64,000 bases of DNA from Phymatolithon calcareum (GCA_977006965.1 OZ345356.1:2976001-3040000), one strand, 5' to 3'; positions 11,730 through 23,980 are shown, counted from the first letter of the stretch. Numbers and translations are program-made. The notes: generated by a model from the letters alone, not told the origin.

Positions 11730-13850
11730 GTTTGAGCTGGTTTAAGATAAGTGCTGCTGCCTAGAGCTTAGAGGCGGCGATCAGAATTCCGGTACAAAAA
11801 AGGAGAGACTGGTTCCTCTTCTTGGACTGATACCCACGGCGCTATTTAGGCTTCTAGGTGATATGCGAGACAGACAAGGTCACGTGTTTCTCGAGGGCAT
11901 TCAGTAATTTGCTTCCGGTGTGATCCAGTCTCCTTTCTAGCGCGCCTTTCTTCGTAAAATAGTCTCTATCAGTAACCTGGCGTATCATAAATATCTATCG
12001 TATGGGAATATGTGAGACGCAGTAATTAATTATTGCAAAATACATTTTGTTCTATCATACATTGTGTTCCTTTGGGTATCTTATTTCTGCTGCGGTATTG
12101 GTCACATGCTTTCTATGTTTGCAAATACTTAATACCAGGGGAATGTTAAGGGGGGGAGAAACGCAAACTTCGCAAGTTACATATATTTAATTGTGAAATA
12201 TGCCCCTTCGTGTGCCGATTGGATTATGAGTCAATAAGATAATCAAATTTTTTTCGACTAAGTAGGGTAGTGACAATCTGCGACGGGTCCGTCTTGTTGT
12301 GTCCGCCAATAGGCTGGTGACAGGACACGATTGACTGTGAAGTGCATTACGTCAGTGTGCTAAACGTTGACAAGACGTGCTTCAAGACGATGCGAATTTT
12401 TGCTACGTGTGAGGACATGCAGTGAAAACTGATGGATGTGTGTGCACGTGATGGGTGGAAAGCGCGAAAATTCGGATTACCTCCAGCAATGCTTTGTGCA
12501 CTGCAAGCACAGTGCCCTCGTTCACCTTTATTTCCGATTATTTCTCTCCACAAAGCCAGTCCTGCAACGAAAACTACCGCTACATTGGCAGCTCCCAATG
12601 TTCATGCCAACAGACCTTAATTTTTCCCATTAGTAACGTGCATATATGATACATTTTCACATCGCGTGAAAAGCTTCAGAGAAATTGTATGGACCCATTT
12701 TTAGAAATGCAGTACGATAACCGGTTTGCGTTACTCTCTCCCTTAACATTCCCTTGTTAATACAATCTTTGACCGTGTTCCATCTGTCCGAAATTTCGAA
12801 ATTTCGCAATTTCCTGCATTCTCCTGAGACATCATTAGAAACGATATATCTGAGACAAAATTCAAAATTAAGCAAGCTAAATCCCCGTATATCATCTATG
12901 ATGTTGTGATGTGGATGCAAGTGCTTCTATTTCAATTATCGATGAGCCATATGGGATAAAAAACTTTGATGTAGTGTAGCCATAGCTGTAGCTTACTGGC
13001 TAAACAGTCGACACAAAGCTGTTCATCTGAATTGTCAAAACAGTGTTGGTTAAAGATTTCATTAGGCCCTCTGGAACATTCATCAATGTATGCAAACTAT
13101 ATCATTCTGTAGCTGAGATCATGATGAACGAAGTTGTATGCTATATTTGTAAATAGGCATGGAGGAACTCCGCGTACTTCGGTTCCTCAAACACACGTTT
13201 ATCGAGACAAAACGCGATTCTCGGCGTCCATATTCCCGAAGCTCCTCAGAACAAAATTCAGGAATGCCATATTCATGCCGAATTCGCTTTCAGAACCTCT
13301 ATGTACATAGAGCTTGCAACTTACTCGCTTTGAGAATTATAAAGTGTCCCCAAAAGACTATTGACTTTTCTACCTACTTTTAGAAAATGCTCAGCAATAA
13401 GGCATTATCCAGTTTTCATAAATCCTTCGTTTTCAGTGTTTATTCTCCCGCGTGTCTACCAGTGAAGAAACTATAAACATTCATTAACAGAATCAACTCT
13501 CATTCCCCAGTCTCTTCATCAACTGTGAGCTGTAGTGAGTCCAGCATATTCAAATAACCTTTCTTTCAAGGAATGAGTTCTAAATTCGTTCCGATTTCAA
13601 CTAGTTGGTTAGTTACAAGTACGACACTCATCACGACAGACTGACGGTCACTTGACAGGAATGTCTCTAAGAGTTCTAGATAGCGGCGTTTGTCAACAGG
13701 AGCATCATTTTTGCAGTACTAAACTGGAGCCAGGACACATTGGAGAAGGCCATGGACAAACGCTTTGCTCCATACTCGATAGCTGAAGACCCAACGACAT
13801 CTTTAGCTGTAACGAATATAAACCTTTTTTCACTCACAGCATTGCTATAT
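11730..13850. other. Long stretch without recognisable genes
   Basis: Mostly AT-rich. Overlapping short frames around 12,430-12,650 read open in three frames at once and show no motif. The frames at 12,920-12,657 (-) and 13,159-13,383 (+) have no recognisable similarity. No terminal repeats seen. Confidence 0.4.
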
Positions 13851-13889
13851 TGAGTCGGCCCTCTCGCGAGCCATGCACATGGGCGACGA

Positions 13890-14570
13890 ATAATTGATTC
13901 GTCCCCATGTCATAATTTTACCAGAGCATTTTACTGAAATTTAAGCAATCGGACACCGCACACGACACCCAAGAGCACAAAACGCTAACATAGGTGACCA
14001 CTGACTTTTTGTCGCACACAGAGCAAGAAATTCTTCTCCATCCAGCATCGTCAAGGTAGACCGACTCTTGGACCAACTAAGCGCCCTCGTCCAGCCCATC
14101 AATCAAGCTCCCACAAAGTGAGCTTGGCGCACACTCCTCCGTACAGCCTACCTCTCAGCCCCGTTCTTGCGGTCAGCAAACCGTGAGAGGCACCCTACGT
14201 GGGGTACCCAATCCTCAGGATCGCCCCTGGTGAGCTGACTTCAGAGCGGGTAACTGAGAAGTAAACTGGGTGAGGGTGTATCACTGGCCAGAGCTAAGAA
14301 GGTTTCGTGCGCACTCATCCCAAGGACCTGACGTTTTTCGACTATCCAGCCTAAGTCCCGAAGCACTGTTGGAGCGGATCATTTTTTATGGGCTCAGCCC
14401 CGTCTGAAGCAGTGAATGAATATCCCAGCAATTATTAGCCACTGTTTACCAGCTCCAGGAACTGTACTCTATTCTCCGTCCGAATTTATCTCTGGAGCAT
14501 GCAGGACATTTTCAAAATAACAAGAGACGGTACACGTTAGAAGACCTAAGGAGCATAGCTCACTTCGTCT
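13890..14570 (+). repeat. 5' cassette element, copy 1
   Basis: This segment matches 16,645-17,300 (+), 18,275-17,945 (-) and the leader at 55,625-56,028 (+). Landmarks in order: ACGACACCCAAGAGCA followed by AAAA (TATA-like position), AGCGCCCTCGTCCAGCCCAT, CACCCTACGTGGGGTACC and CCCCTGGTGAGCTGA. After the cassette a degenerate coding region resembles the one at 17,047-17,300 (shared PDVFRLSS, EALLERI, QLQELYSILR, KRRYTLEDLRS), broken by stops. I read the cassette as promoter plus 5' leader of a multi-copy element. Confidence 0.65.
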
Positions 14571-15834
14571 CAAGCTATAGTTGACAAGTGGTTAGCAGAG
14601 TTTAAAGTTTGCGGGATTGAATACTAAGAAAAGTACATGGAAAGCCTTAAGTATGCCTTCTGTCACCAAACTCATCAAATATCTGGAAACTGTACATTTC
14701 TGTACTGTACTCTGTTATGTTTACAGTCTCTACAGTACAGTACATAGCAGTATGACATACAATCCAAAAAGCTAGCAGCCATCACTTCCTTTGTTTCTCA
14801 TACGGCGTAGAAAGTTTCGAATCCTAAGTGGGAGTTTGTTGTGTGACATGCACCAACTTCGCGGTTACGTATGTGCATCATGGCCTCAGAACAGGGTGCA
14901 TGTTCACATATTCTGACGGAAGAGTCATAGTGTACCGTTTACATAAATTAGACTCTGTGCCAGTCCTGCTTTTCACATTTCCGTTGCTGTCCTTTTAAGG
15001 GGATTTATTTTGTTGCTTGTGCAGATGAGATCATCTACGTGTCTATTCGCATGAAATCGAGTACTGTAAATGAACAGATTTCTCACGGCAAGTGCATCAG
15101 AAGTTCCAAGTCGTACGTTGGCGTTCCGACTCTGGAGTGCTCTAATGTACAGCTCCAAAACTGCGTCGTAAAATCCAGTGGTGTAAATTATATCCACGGT
15201 CGTCGCACTCATATTGATTTCCAGTTGTCCTCTCGCGGTTATTTCAAAAACCAGAATCTCTTTGAATAATTATTTCGTCATATCCGCGATAACAATGAGC
15301 TCGACTGCCATCTTCCAAGCCTGAAGCGTCGTTGACCCGGCACCAGGGACTGTGGTTCTTCATCATGATTGATTATAAACAGGAACGTTTTTAACTCCAT
15401 TCAAAAAATTCGCAGATCTGCACAGTTTTCATTTCTCGTTGAGCCTTCTTCTCCAGGGTATCACTTATGTGCAGCTTCAGACATTACGAAAAAGTGATAA
15501 TATCACGATCTTGAGCTCTTCTTGTTCTACACCATCAATTACAACCCTTCTCAAGAATCCCGCTCTCATCTGTTGCCCTAACTGAGATCAGTCTCCGATT
15601 GCTCTTGTACTCCACGAGTAACAGAACGTCCACGACGCGCCCTCGCCACCATTTTCGCACCCTCGCGCTCCACACACCGGTCTACACTCTCCCGACGATC
15701 TGCAGCGCACAGTTTACCAACCTCATCTCGCGTCGAGCGTCCATCAGTACATTCCCTCCCACGCACCGTTTCCTCTCTTCCTTCTCTAACAGTGTCTCCC
15801 CCCATGTTCCCGCCAGAGAACTTCCACGCCAGCT
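14571..15834. other. Intergenic region upstream of the zinc-finger gene
   Basis: Repeated GTACAGTAC-type words occur near 14,690-14,750. Frame 15,039-15,269 has no motif. 15,590-15,830 is C-rich and open in two antisense frames, so it is better read as leader or promoter sequence of the next gene than as coding. Confidence 0.35.
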
Positions 15835-16287
15835 ATGTCAATTCTACCCGGTTGTTTCAACTGCGGGCGCGGCGGTGTGATGCCAGGTTAGATGATTGTG
15901 GATGAGCGCGGCAATCGCTTCTGTTCTGCCGAGTGTGGCTGGTCATATCTCTTCCAGCCTGCCATGACCCAAGCTCTCCTACGCAGCACTCCACGAAGAC
16001 CGACAAGTCGCAAACCGAAGGTTGATGAATCGAAGCGATTTTATCAAGATCTTTCCAATGTGGAACGGGTTGATCAGTTGTTGTTGAAGAAGTTGCGCCG
16101 AAACCCCAAGTATCAAAAAGCTATGCAAGCACTGTCGATACGGGAGGAAATTGAGGGAAAGGAGACAATTCGTGCGGTGAAGACAGTGAGAAAGACGAAG
16201 ATGTTGGCAGTGCAACAGGCAGCTAGGAAACAAGTATCAGAACATGTTGGCGCTTTATCGTTGTTTCAAGGAATATTCGGTGACTAA
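15835..16287 (+). CDS. Small zinc-finger protein interrupted by an in-frame TAG
   Basis: From ATG 15835 a frame encodes PGCFNCGRGGVMPG and then TAG (15889-15891). The next codon is ATG 15892, and the same frame stays open for 131 residues. Its start, DERGNRFCSAECGWSYLF, supplies the second half of a CxxC...CxxxC metal site. The two halves look like one FCS/MYM-like treble-clef finger cut by a single nonsense codon. The rest is basic and helical (KRFYQDLSNVERVDQLLLKK) with no catalytic motif. Options: a recent nonsense mutation, stop readthrough, or a second-ATG protein lacking half the finger. It looks more like a host gene than its neighbours. Confidence 0.5.
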
Positions 16288-16644
16288 GGATTGATGGATG
16301 AACAACCCTAGTCTATTAATCTCCGTTGAGATTATAGCCCGGGCTCGATCCCTCAGTGCTTTTGATTTCATTGTCGAGGGGTTTAGCAATAAGCAAGCTG
16401 TGTTGTTTTGCTTTCCATATGCTGACATGGACTGTGCCCGTGGTAATCGTACTGTGTGACTTCATTTCGTCCTCAGCGTAGCCGCGAAGGAGCGCAGCCG
16501 TCCTTTCTCTCTTCATAGCAAATCTGGACAGTACTTGTCACTTTCTATTGTGCGGCGCATTCTCGAGATAAACATACATAACTGTTCTCTCACTCAGTAT
16601 TGACTTTGTGAATCGACGCCCGGATGATCCAATATTGGCGAGAC

Positions 16645-17300
16645 ATAGACGTGGGTGACAAATAGTTGATTTCGTCCCCGTGTCATAAATATACCAGAAT
16701 ATTTTACTGAAATTCAAGCAATCAGACACCTCACCACACGACACCCAAGAGCATAAAACTCCAACATAGGTGACCCCCTATGTTTTTCTCACAATCAAAG
16801 CAAGACCATCTTCTCCATCCCGTATCGTCAAGGTGGACCGACTCTTGGACCAACTAAGCGCCCTCGTCTAGCCCATCAATCAAGCTCCCACAAAGTGAGC
16901 TTGGCGCACACTCCTCCATACAGCCTACTGCTCAGCCCCGTTCTTGCGGTCAGCGATCCGTGAGAGTCACCCTACGTGGGGTACCTAATCCTCAGGATCG
17001 CCCCTGGTGAGCTGACCTCAGAGCTGAGCACTGAGAGGTAGACTGGGTGAGGGTGCATTACTTTCCCGAGCTAAGCAGCTTTCGTGCACATTCAGCCCAA
17101 GGACCTGACGTTTTTCGACTATCCAGCCTATGGTACGAAGCACTGTTGGAGCGGATCTTTTCGTGGGCTCAGCCCCAGCAATTATTAGTCACTGTTGACC
17201 AGCTTCAGGTACTGTACTCTGTTCTCCGTACGAAATGAGTTCTGAATCATGGAGGAAATTTTGCAAAGTAACAAGAAACTGTACACTCTAGAAGATCTTA
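16645..17300 (+). repeat. 5' cassette element, copy 2, with partial ORF
   Basis: Cassette 16,645-17,046 is the closest match to copy 1. It leads into an open frame at 17,047-17,238 (HYFPELSSFRAHSAQGPDVF, then EALLERIF and QLQVLYSVLRTK, stop). After the stop, coding similarity to copy 1 continues to about 17,300 (NKKLYTLEDLKS), so the stop is a lesion. The encoded protein is not recognised. Its start aligns where the histone-tail ORF starts in the 56-kb cassette. Confidence 0.6.
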
Positions 17301-17533
17301 AGAGCGATCTGAAAACGCCTCGCGTATACAAAACTTTACAACACGCGCACTTGTCCGCCCAATAGTCGCAGCCAGACCCCCAGAAGCGCAAAGAGTCCCC
17401 TTTGTTTAGTAACCTATAGTACGAGCTCCGAATCTACTGTGCGGGCTGCATCCCTTTGTGGTACTACATTGTATCCTTCCGCTAGTATGAGTTATGCAAT
17501 TATTGTATAATGTGTCGTCTTTAAGCTACTATT

Positions 17534-17938
17534 CTAAAGTTTAAACATCACATGTTTGTTAGGGGGATCAATTGCTTCGCAAATGACTTCGTCGGAGGAT
17601 GATATTTCGACTTCTCGTTCTTCATCTTCACTTTCTCCTCTGCCACATTCAAGGTCTTGAACGAGGTTCGCCAATCTTGACGCAGCTTGCAGCGTACTCT
17701 CTTTCGTGCAGGCGGTATACGTCTCCTTTATCATTTCTTTGCTTGTGTTCATGATCTTGGCGAGAGAGGTAATGAAAGAGTTTTCGTTCATTTCCTTGAA
17801 CATTTTCCCCCTCTGGTACATTGTGACTGCCATTGTCGCATAGCTTGAGCGAATGTTCATCAGGGTGAGAGAACCAAGCTCCGGATCTTCGTTCTTCAGG
17901 AAGGATCGCACGGTTGACAAGATAGAATGCTCTTTCAA
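17534..17938 (-). pseudogene. Tyrosine recombinase C-terminus (Crypton-like)
   Basis: The minus strand encodes LTLMNIRSSYATMAVTMYQR, then FITSLAKIMNTSKEMIKETY. The spacing fits box II of tyrosine recombinases: an (H)xxR motif (here MNIR, with Met in place of the usual His), a hydrophobic helix, and an N-T-S segment where many integrases have GHS, then the Tyr that would be the nucleophile. An acidic tail (SEDEEREVEISSSDE) closes the protein. The N-terminal catalytic Arg region is missing: the frame runs directly into an inverted copy of the 5' cassette. Crypton and DIRS-type elements carry such enzymes; Crypton fits best as no reverse transcriptase is nearby. Confidence 0.5.
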
Positions 17939-17944
17939 AGCCCG

Positions 17945-18275
17945 TGAGCAGCGGGTGTCTATCAGCAGAGGGTAGGCTGTGTGGAGGAGTGTGCGCCGAG
18001 CTCCCTTCTTGGGAGCTTAATTGATGGGTTATACGAGGGCGCTTAGTGGATTCAAGAGTCGGTCCACGTTGACGATACGAGATGCAGAAGATGGTCTTGC
18101 TCTGTGTCCGAGGAAAACTCAGGGGGTCACCTATGTTAGGGTTTTATGCTCTTGGGTGTCGTGTAGGGTGACCGATTGCTTAAATTTCAGTAAAATGTTC
18201 TGGTATAGTTATGATATGGGACGAAATCAATTAATTGTCACCCACGTGTATGTCTCGCGAACGCGCCTACTCACG
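17945..18275 (-). repeat. 5' cassette, copy 3 (inverted)
   Basis: The minus strand reads GAGACATACACGTGGGTGAC, CACGACACCCAAGAGCATAA, then the AGCGCCCTCG block, and stops at CAGCCTACC next to the recombinase fragment. It lacks the later ACGTGGGGTACC part. The cassette therefore sits directly upstream of recombinase sequence on the same strand, as expected after an internal deletion within one element. Confidence 0.6.
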
Positions 18276-18689
18276 AATGCATGCTTGTGATTGAAAGGTC
18301 CGCAACGTTTTATTTTCATTACAGATAAAGATGTCGTCGAGTCGTCAGCTATTGAGTATTGAGCAAAGTATTCGTCCTTGGCCTTTCTTAATTCGCCATG
18401 GTTCTAGTTTAGTAGTGTACAATAATGCTCGTGCTGAAAAACTCCGCGATGCAGTACTCTGAGAGACATTTCGGTCAAGTGGCCGTCAGTCTGTCGTGAT
18501 GAGTTTCTTAGTTTTAAATAACCCACTTGTTGAAATGGAAACGCGGCATCACTTTGCAGTCTCTGCAAGAACCGTGTCTGCGACATCGGGTCCCGTCTGC
18601 GTCCGGTTTTTGTTGGAGACAGATTTTCGGATTTTACTCCTCGCGCTCACACCAGGGGGATCGACCGACTCAATGCGCAGGTCATCAGA

Positions 18690-19103
18690 TCAATATGGGA
18701 ATAAACACGACACCCTGCTTTGACCGGTCTCTTTCAACAAATGTTGTGTCGCAAGAACTGCGACAATTGTCCATGCTACGCTATGGCGCACAGTTGTTGT
18801 GAGGACACTGCGATACTGCGACATCTCAACTTCAGCATGGAAGTGAATAAGATGTTTCAGTACGCTACGAATACATTGCTGAAGAACTAGCAGTTGAACT
18901 GCAGTCGTCTTGTCATTTTCAGGACGAGCTGCACCATCCCCTAACAGAGACTGAGCGCGTTTTCTGTGATCATTAATAGCATCGGCATAATCCTGAACGA
19001 GCGCCCACCAGTACTGTACGGGCGACATAGCGCCTTGTTCACTTGGTTTCACAGTGAATGTGACGCACTGGAGATACTCTGAGAGCCTGGCTTTGGTCAT
19101 CAA
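18690..19103 (-). CDS. Hypothetical 137-residue ORF
   Basis: An ATG-started minus-strand frame (MMTKARLSEYLQCVTF onward). It is soluble, with helical segments (QLLVLQQCIRSVLKHLIHFH) and a hydrophobic stretch near VAWTIVAVLATQHLL. No family recognised. It could be a fragment of an element ORF: the region lies between element remnants and shows no promoter or intron signals I can support. Confidence 0.3.
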   Translation of the reverse strand: MMTKARLSEYLQCVTFTVKPSEQGAMSPVQYWWALVQDYADAINDHRKRAQSLLGDGAARPENDKTTAVQLLVLQQCIRSVLKHLIHFHAEVEMSQYRSVLTTTVRHSVAWTIVAVLATQHLLKETGQSRVSCLFPY

Positions 19104-19635
19104 CCATTTTAAAATGAAGGAGCAAGGATATACTTGTTCCCCATAGTAGAGTTACATAAATCTCTTTGTGCCCAACTGGTGGGGACGATTATTCCGAAAA
19201 TTTTAGCCTCCATTCGTGCTATTCATTTCAGCCTTGCGGATGCCAAAGAAGAAATTGTTCGCATGTGGACTCATTGAAACATCTTAAGGACCCATTTCAC
19301 GCTAAGTGACGTGCTCGAGCAACTCTTGACTTAGTAAGCGTCCACCTCTAAAAAAGTGCTGTTCCCCTTTTTAGACTCGAAAACGCTCCGTATAGTACTC
19401 AGTACTCTGCGGGACTTGTCACTGATGATTCTTTGGTGTTTACGGCTGCACCGGCCACTCGGCGCGGTGCTTTTTCTCGAGACGCTGTAGATGTGTATTT
19501 TCTGAGTGACCTGCAGATATTCGTGCCTACCGGCAGACGTCACGGTTTTAAAGTAGTAAAAGTAGTACTACAAACCAAGAACAAGAGGTCTCCTTTCTGA
19601 GTCTGACGCTGAGAAACTGTTCCGAGTTCTTTTAA

Positions 19636-19866
19636 AAACTTTTTTGAGCTTTTAAATCCACTCTCAACTGAGGGTGTTCGTCAAATAGACATTTGTTTCT
19701 AGTTTACGGCGATAGACCGGTACCTGCAAAGACGCTAGAAATATGAAACTGTTCCCCGCATTTGAGAGTCTCTCGTAAACTAGACACTAGTGTCCATGTG
19801 CCGAACGTCCTCAATTGAGGACCCAGTCCTCAAATGAGGATGGATTCAAAAGCTCGGAAAAGTTAG
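19636..19866. repeat. Small foldback (MITE-like) element
   Basis: The left end GAGCTTTTAAATCCACTCTC is an imperfect inverted match of the right end GAGGATGGATTCAAAAGCTC, with further inverted similarity inward (CAACTGAGG / CCTCAATTGAGG). There is no ORF. It looks like a short non-autonomous DNA element or foldback. Target duplication not resolved. Confidence 0.45.
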
Positions 19867-20334
19867 TAAATCGAACACAGAACGGATCCTGTTGGTAATT
19901 TTCCTCCCAGGACCTTGATCATCCTCAAGTTGTTAAGTTTGTTATATCTCTGATTTGTACTGAGAATATACCCTCCGTGCTTATTTACAACTAACGGAGG
20001 CGTAAATTCTAACAGCACAGAGCGCACATAGCCTAATGACCACAAATGCATTCTCGGGTTCACATCCATATAAGAACTCACAGGAAACTACTGTCTTGTT
20101 CGGCGTTATCTTCATCAATGAACAATTTGGCAGTGTCGTCGTCACAATCTCGGTCGAACACCTCGAAGGCACGTGGCACAGCTGCACTCGGACTGTGACG
20201 CTTGCCGTTGTGCACAATAGCGATATGAGCCGGACTTAATTTTCGGGGCACGCGTATCTTCGAAAAGTGGACGTATCCAGTGATCGAAAACTTTCTCAAG
20301 TGCAAGTGTCCGCCAAGATTCGAATCAGTACGCG

Positions 20335-20432
20335 AAGAACGCCACCGACACCGCCCTCGCCGACCACAATAAGCCGCTGCCCCACACTACCGAACACGCT
20401 GTCTCCGTACGCCTGCCCACCGACAAGCGCTA
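20335..20432 (-). repeat. Inverted fragment of the U repeat distal part
   Basis: This block (CCGACCACAATAAGCCGCTG, CCACCGACAAGCGCTATTTG) is the reverse complement of about 25,262-25,375. It abuts U copy 1, so U begins and ends with inverted pieces of the same sequence here. Confidence 0.65.
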
Positions 20433-20893
20433 TTTGGCTTCTCGCAATGCCATAGCTTCGCAATATTCGCACAGGTCGCATTTTTCGTTCACCCAAACTC
20501 AAGCCCCTGCACGCCTGAACTGCGGTCGTTTTCATCTAGCAACTCGTCAGCACTTGAAAGAAAAGCCCCAAACAACACAGTTGAGATCAGCGCTCGTCAC
20601 TCACTTCGCTTCTCGCAATGCGATAGCCCCGCATTATTCACAGCCATCTTACTTCTCGCTCGCCGCAAGTTCAAACCCCCGCTCGAATCACCTACCGTCA
20701 CTGCCATCCAGCAAATCGCCCACACTGCTTGATGGGAAAGACCATGAAACACGCCTGGAGCTTTTCACCATGCGCGCGCGCCAGATTTGTGACATGACGC
20801 CACGGTTAAAGACAACACAATGCGGGAGTAAAATCTTGTCTCAGCGGTAATTGAATATGATGAGAGAGGCGAGTATGCGCGAGTCGCCGGTAA

Positions 20894-22672
20894 AATTTCG
20901 GCACTCTGTACGTCAAGAAGCGACTTGACATTGGCACGGTCCTATTGGAGCGCAAGCGCAGTGTTTTGCAATTGCTCTCGACGATCAAATCGGCTGTCGT
21001 CGCGAAGATCTTCAACAATCATATTTTGGATGATACGCATTCTGTTGTCGCGCTGGAGCAGTCCACCAACGACCAAAATCTTCGAACGGCTCGGGATTTG
21101 CATTTCGGGCAGGGCACGTTGCTCGACGAACTGGCCACACTTTGCAACTTGTAAACACACCCGCACGACCTGACTGCTTGTGGTCGGCTCTGCAAATGTC
21201 ACGGCTGTGGTATGCAATTGCCATGGGCAGATCGAAAATTAAACAATCCACTGACACTGCTCAAAAGAGTTGGTGCACGCGTCACACTTGCTCGTCATGA
21301 TCCCAAATAAAAATTCACCAAGGTCAACAAAACGCGAAACAGTGACGAATTAAGAATCGCCAAACGAGAGCGTATCAACGAAGCACACACCCAGCTCGTA
21401 CATGAAGAGCGAAAACACCAATCTCGGCTACACAGATCCACATTCCCTGATGGACGAAACGGTCGATCCCGGAGTGTTGATCAACTTGGCGGTTCTGAAG
21501 CGAAGGGAGCAATCGTGGCTTCTCCACCTAAAGTATGCCCACATCTTCGGAGGCCAATAATTATTGGTGAACGAGGCCGTCGTTGCCATGTTTGTCGAGG
21601 AAACAGCCATGTGATTCGCGCCCTCAATGAACCCCGGGAAGCGACTCATCGGTATGATACAGTTGCGCGCCTCCCCTTTTTTTCATTACAGTACGTAGAA
21701 TTGCATCGCAGAGTTGTAGAATCATCTCAAAAACCAGGGGCTAACCTTCCCGTGCAGAAACCTATTGAGGAAAGCAAGCGCATCGTCCGCGCAGGACCAG
21801 CCATGTCATGCAAGCCATTCGTCATCAATCCGCCACGATTCCCTCCACCTCCCAATCTCACAAACCAGGCCAGATTTGTCCCAGACCGCACGGCGGTCGT
21901 CTTGAAAGTGATAAGTTCCCAGTACAGAGTGCTGACGCACACGTTCGCGCAATAGCTTCTATCCAACCGCAACACTTATCCCGATGTCGTCCGGCCCGAT
22001 ACCAGAATATCCGACAATTATCAACGCTCTAGGAAGAGCGCTTAACGAAGTGCAAGATGGTCGTTTGCTCGTTCGCCCAGTCAAAAGTGTCGATATCTGC
22101 GTGTCACTTTGCATGGGGACCACAAATGGCTCGGCGTGGCCGGCGTAGCGAGTACAGAGACTATTCCGAGAGGCTGGTGCTTTCGCTCAAACAGATTGCA
22201 TTTTGAGAAGGTGATGCAAAGCGATACAACTGCAGATATTATCGTTCGCCGAAGCCGTCGCGAAAGCTGTAGCGATTGGGGATCCGGGCCTGTGTGTCGA
22301 ACACGACAGCGTGATGCGCTTTGTGTGGCGATGTGTTTCGCGCTCCGGTACATTCGTCTATTTGCTTTTCAGAAGGTGGCTGCTGTGGATTGGCACATGA
22401 CATGGAACTGCGATAGGTGGTACACGGCATTGAGAGCGACAGCGAATAACGGGATGCGGGCGTGGAATCTCTGTCTCTCGAGAGCGGAAAATAGCGTTCT
22501 ATCCTCCGTACATCTTGTCCATGTCTCCACAGCCTCCATGACAGCTACTCACTTTTCTTCTTATCGGGCACTCCTTTTCTTGCGAAGGCGATGGCGTGCT
22601 TTACATGCCGATCATTTTCAGCTGGAAAACGGTACCAATTCGACTGCATCACAATCGCGTGCGCATGGTTAG
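20894..22672 (+). pseudogene. Degenerate coding zone of U, function unknown
   Basis: Protein-like frames follow one another: 20,894-21,154 (VKKRLDIGTVLLERKRSVLQ, FNNHILDDTHSVVALEQ), 21,402-21,560 (GYTDPHSLMDETVDPGVLIN), a possible 3' splice site at the polypyrimidine-AG near 21,690, 21,984-22,148 (PIPEYPTIINALGRALNEVQ), then 22,149-22,672. Stops and shifts separate them and the same lesions recur in the other U copies, so the gene was dead before U multiplied. I do not recognise the family. Antisense frames here are probably compositional shadows. Confidence 0.45.
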
Positions 22673-22960
22673 TGTCGCTTGGGCATGCTGCTTGCAAGAA
22701 ACCAGGCTTTGAGTAATCGAGGAGGATTGTCCCTGCTATCTCGTGCTTCTAGTCTTTCCGAATTATTGTTTCGTCCGACGTCTAAACACCTTGTCCTCTT
22801 CAGGTGCAAGTTTTTCACTTTTTGCAGCCACAAACAACGAGGAATTTTCCAAGTAAGATCATCGCGTCAGCGGCGCAGGGGGAGAAGGCGAATTAACCAC
22901 CTATCCAACATTCGAAAATCACCGCGCCACATACCCTACCCTTACGTTGAAATATATTAG

Positions 22961-23593
22961 CTATACTATCGCTTTCCATACTCTCAAACAGAAAAGAAGG
23001 GAGCGAGCTCGACCACAACTGTGCGAGATCATATTAATTAAACCCCATTCACGCCATTCTAGTTTGTTCATGAACTAACGGGAATAGATTGTAAGGAGCT
23101 GCAAAGCTATGACCAAGAGGAAATCCTATGGAATTTTCCTCTTGTAGCTACAGTTGTTCTCATGGAGTTCACCGCCCAATGCGGCGACAGGTGTCCCAGA
23201 GGATATCGTCTTGGAAGGCCAAAAGATAAACTCTACTCTTAAGAATAGGACTTTGGATGCGAGCCCTTGCAGAAACTCTGATCCAGCTTAGGTAGTCAAA
23301 AACCTGGCACCCAAAGATAGACTAAGGACTCCTGACCGAGGAACAGGGCAGTTTGTTGCACATGATTTTTTCTTCGAATGCCATCGTGGTGAAGTGTCTA
23401 GTACTAAGCAATTTTCACAGGGAGTGGAATATTGTCCCTCTTGGTGCGCTCTACGGGGATAAATGGGGAGTTTCGGTAGACCGCCGGAACGGGTCGCACC
23501 AGCCATAAGAAATTCTGTCTGAAATACCCCCCAGCTACGAATATTTAGTACTTGAGACGCTGATCAGCGTTTTAGCAGATGCTTTGGTAATTT
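22961..23593. other. U internal noncoding stretch
   Basis: Conserved in all U copies but without a consistent coding frame. The minus-strand frame 23,506-23,288 is preserved in three copies and changed in the fourth (61.4 kb). No motif seen. Confidence 0.35.
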
Positions 23594-23980
23594 TCACTTC
23601 AACTCTTGTCTGCGTGCGTCGCGTACTCGTTTTTCGCGGTACCTTCGAAGACACTTGGTTTCTCGTCTAGAAAAGTGCTTCTTCTTCACTTCCACAATAC
23701 AAAATCGCACCATCTCACTCCGCACCTGTTGCAGCACCTCCGGCACATGGCGATACACTTCAGGGAGAGCTGCAAATTTTTTCCTCAATTCTACCACACA
23801 TCTCTTGTAAAGCATGCTATCGACCTTCAAATTCCATCTAAACAGCTCCTTTCCCTCTTTCATCTCGAAACGGTCCTCCCTCGCTTTTCGAAGTCGTGCC
23901 TCCTGTGCCTTTTCGGACATGACGTTTATACGCGGTGCCACCATATCTATTTCATCACTGCGTTTTCTAGTAGGAAACAC
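23594..23980 (-). CDS. Basic helical ORF of U, full-length only in copy 1
   Basis: A 128-codon frame, strongly charged (SEKAQEARLRKAREDRFEMK, SRRETKCLRRYREKRVRDAR). In the copies at 40.1, 53.9 and 61.2 kb only the last 42 or so codons remain, because about 460 bp (23,736 to about 24,195 here) are missing at a CTGTTGCAG junction. It might be a nucleic-acid-binding element protein; no domain is recognised. Copy 1 therefore represents the longer ancestral form, or an insertion. Confidence 0.4.
   Translation of the reverse strand: MFPTRKRSDEIDMVAPRINVMSEKAQEARLRKAREDRFEMKEGKELFRWNLKVDSMLYKRCVVELRKKFAALPEVYRHVPEVLQQVRSEMVRFCIVEVKKKHFSRRETKCLRRYREKRVRDARRQELK

Noticed and set aside
12430-12650. 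Small gene in the 12-kb region
   Set aside because: Three overlapping frames are open at once with no motif or second copy.
22109-22672. 187-codon plus-strand frame as a confident gene
   Set aside because: The frame is open in most U copies, but so are neighbouring frames, the copies differ in start, and no motif is visible; described only as part of the degenerate coding zone.
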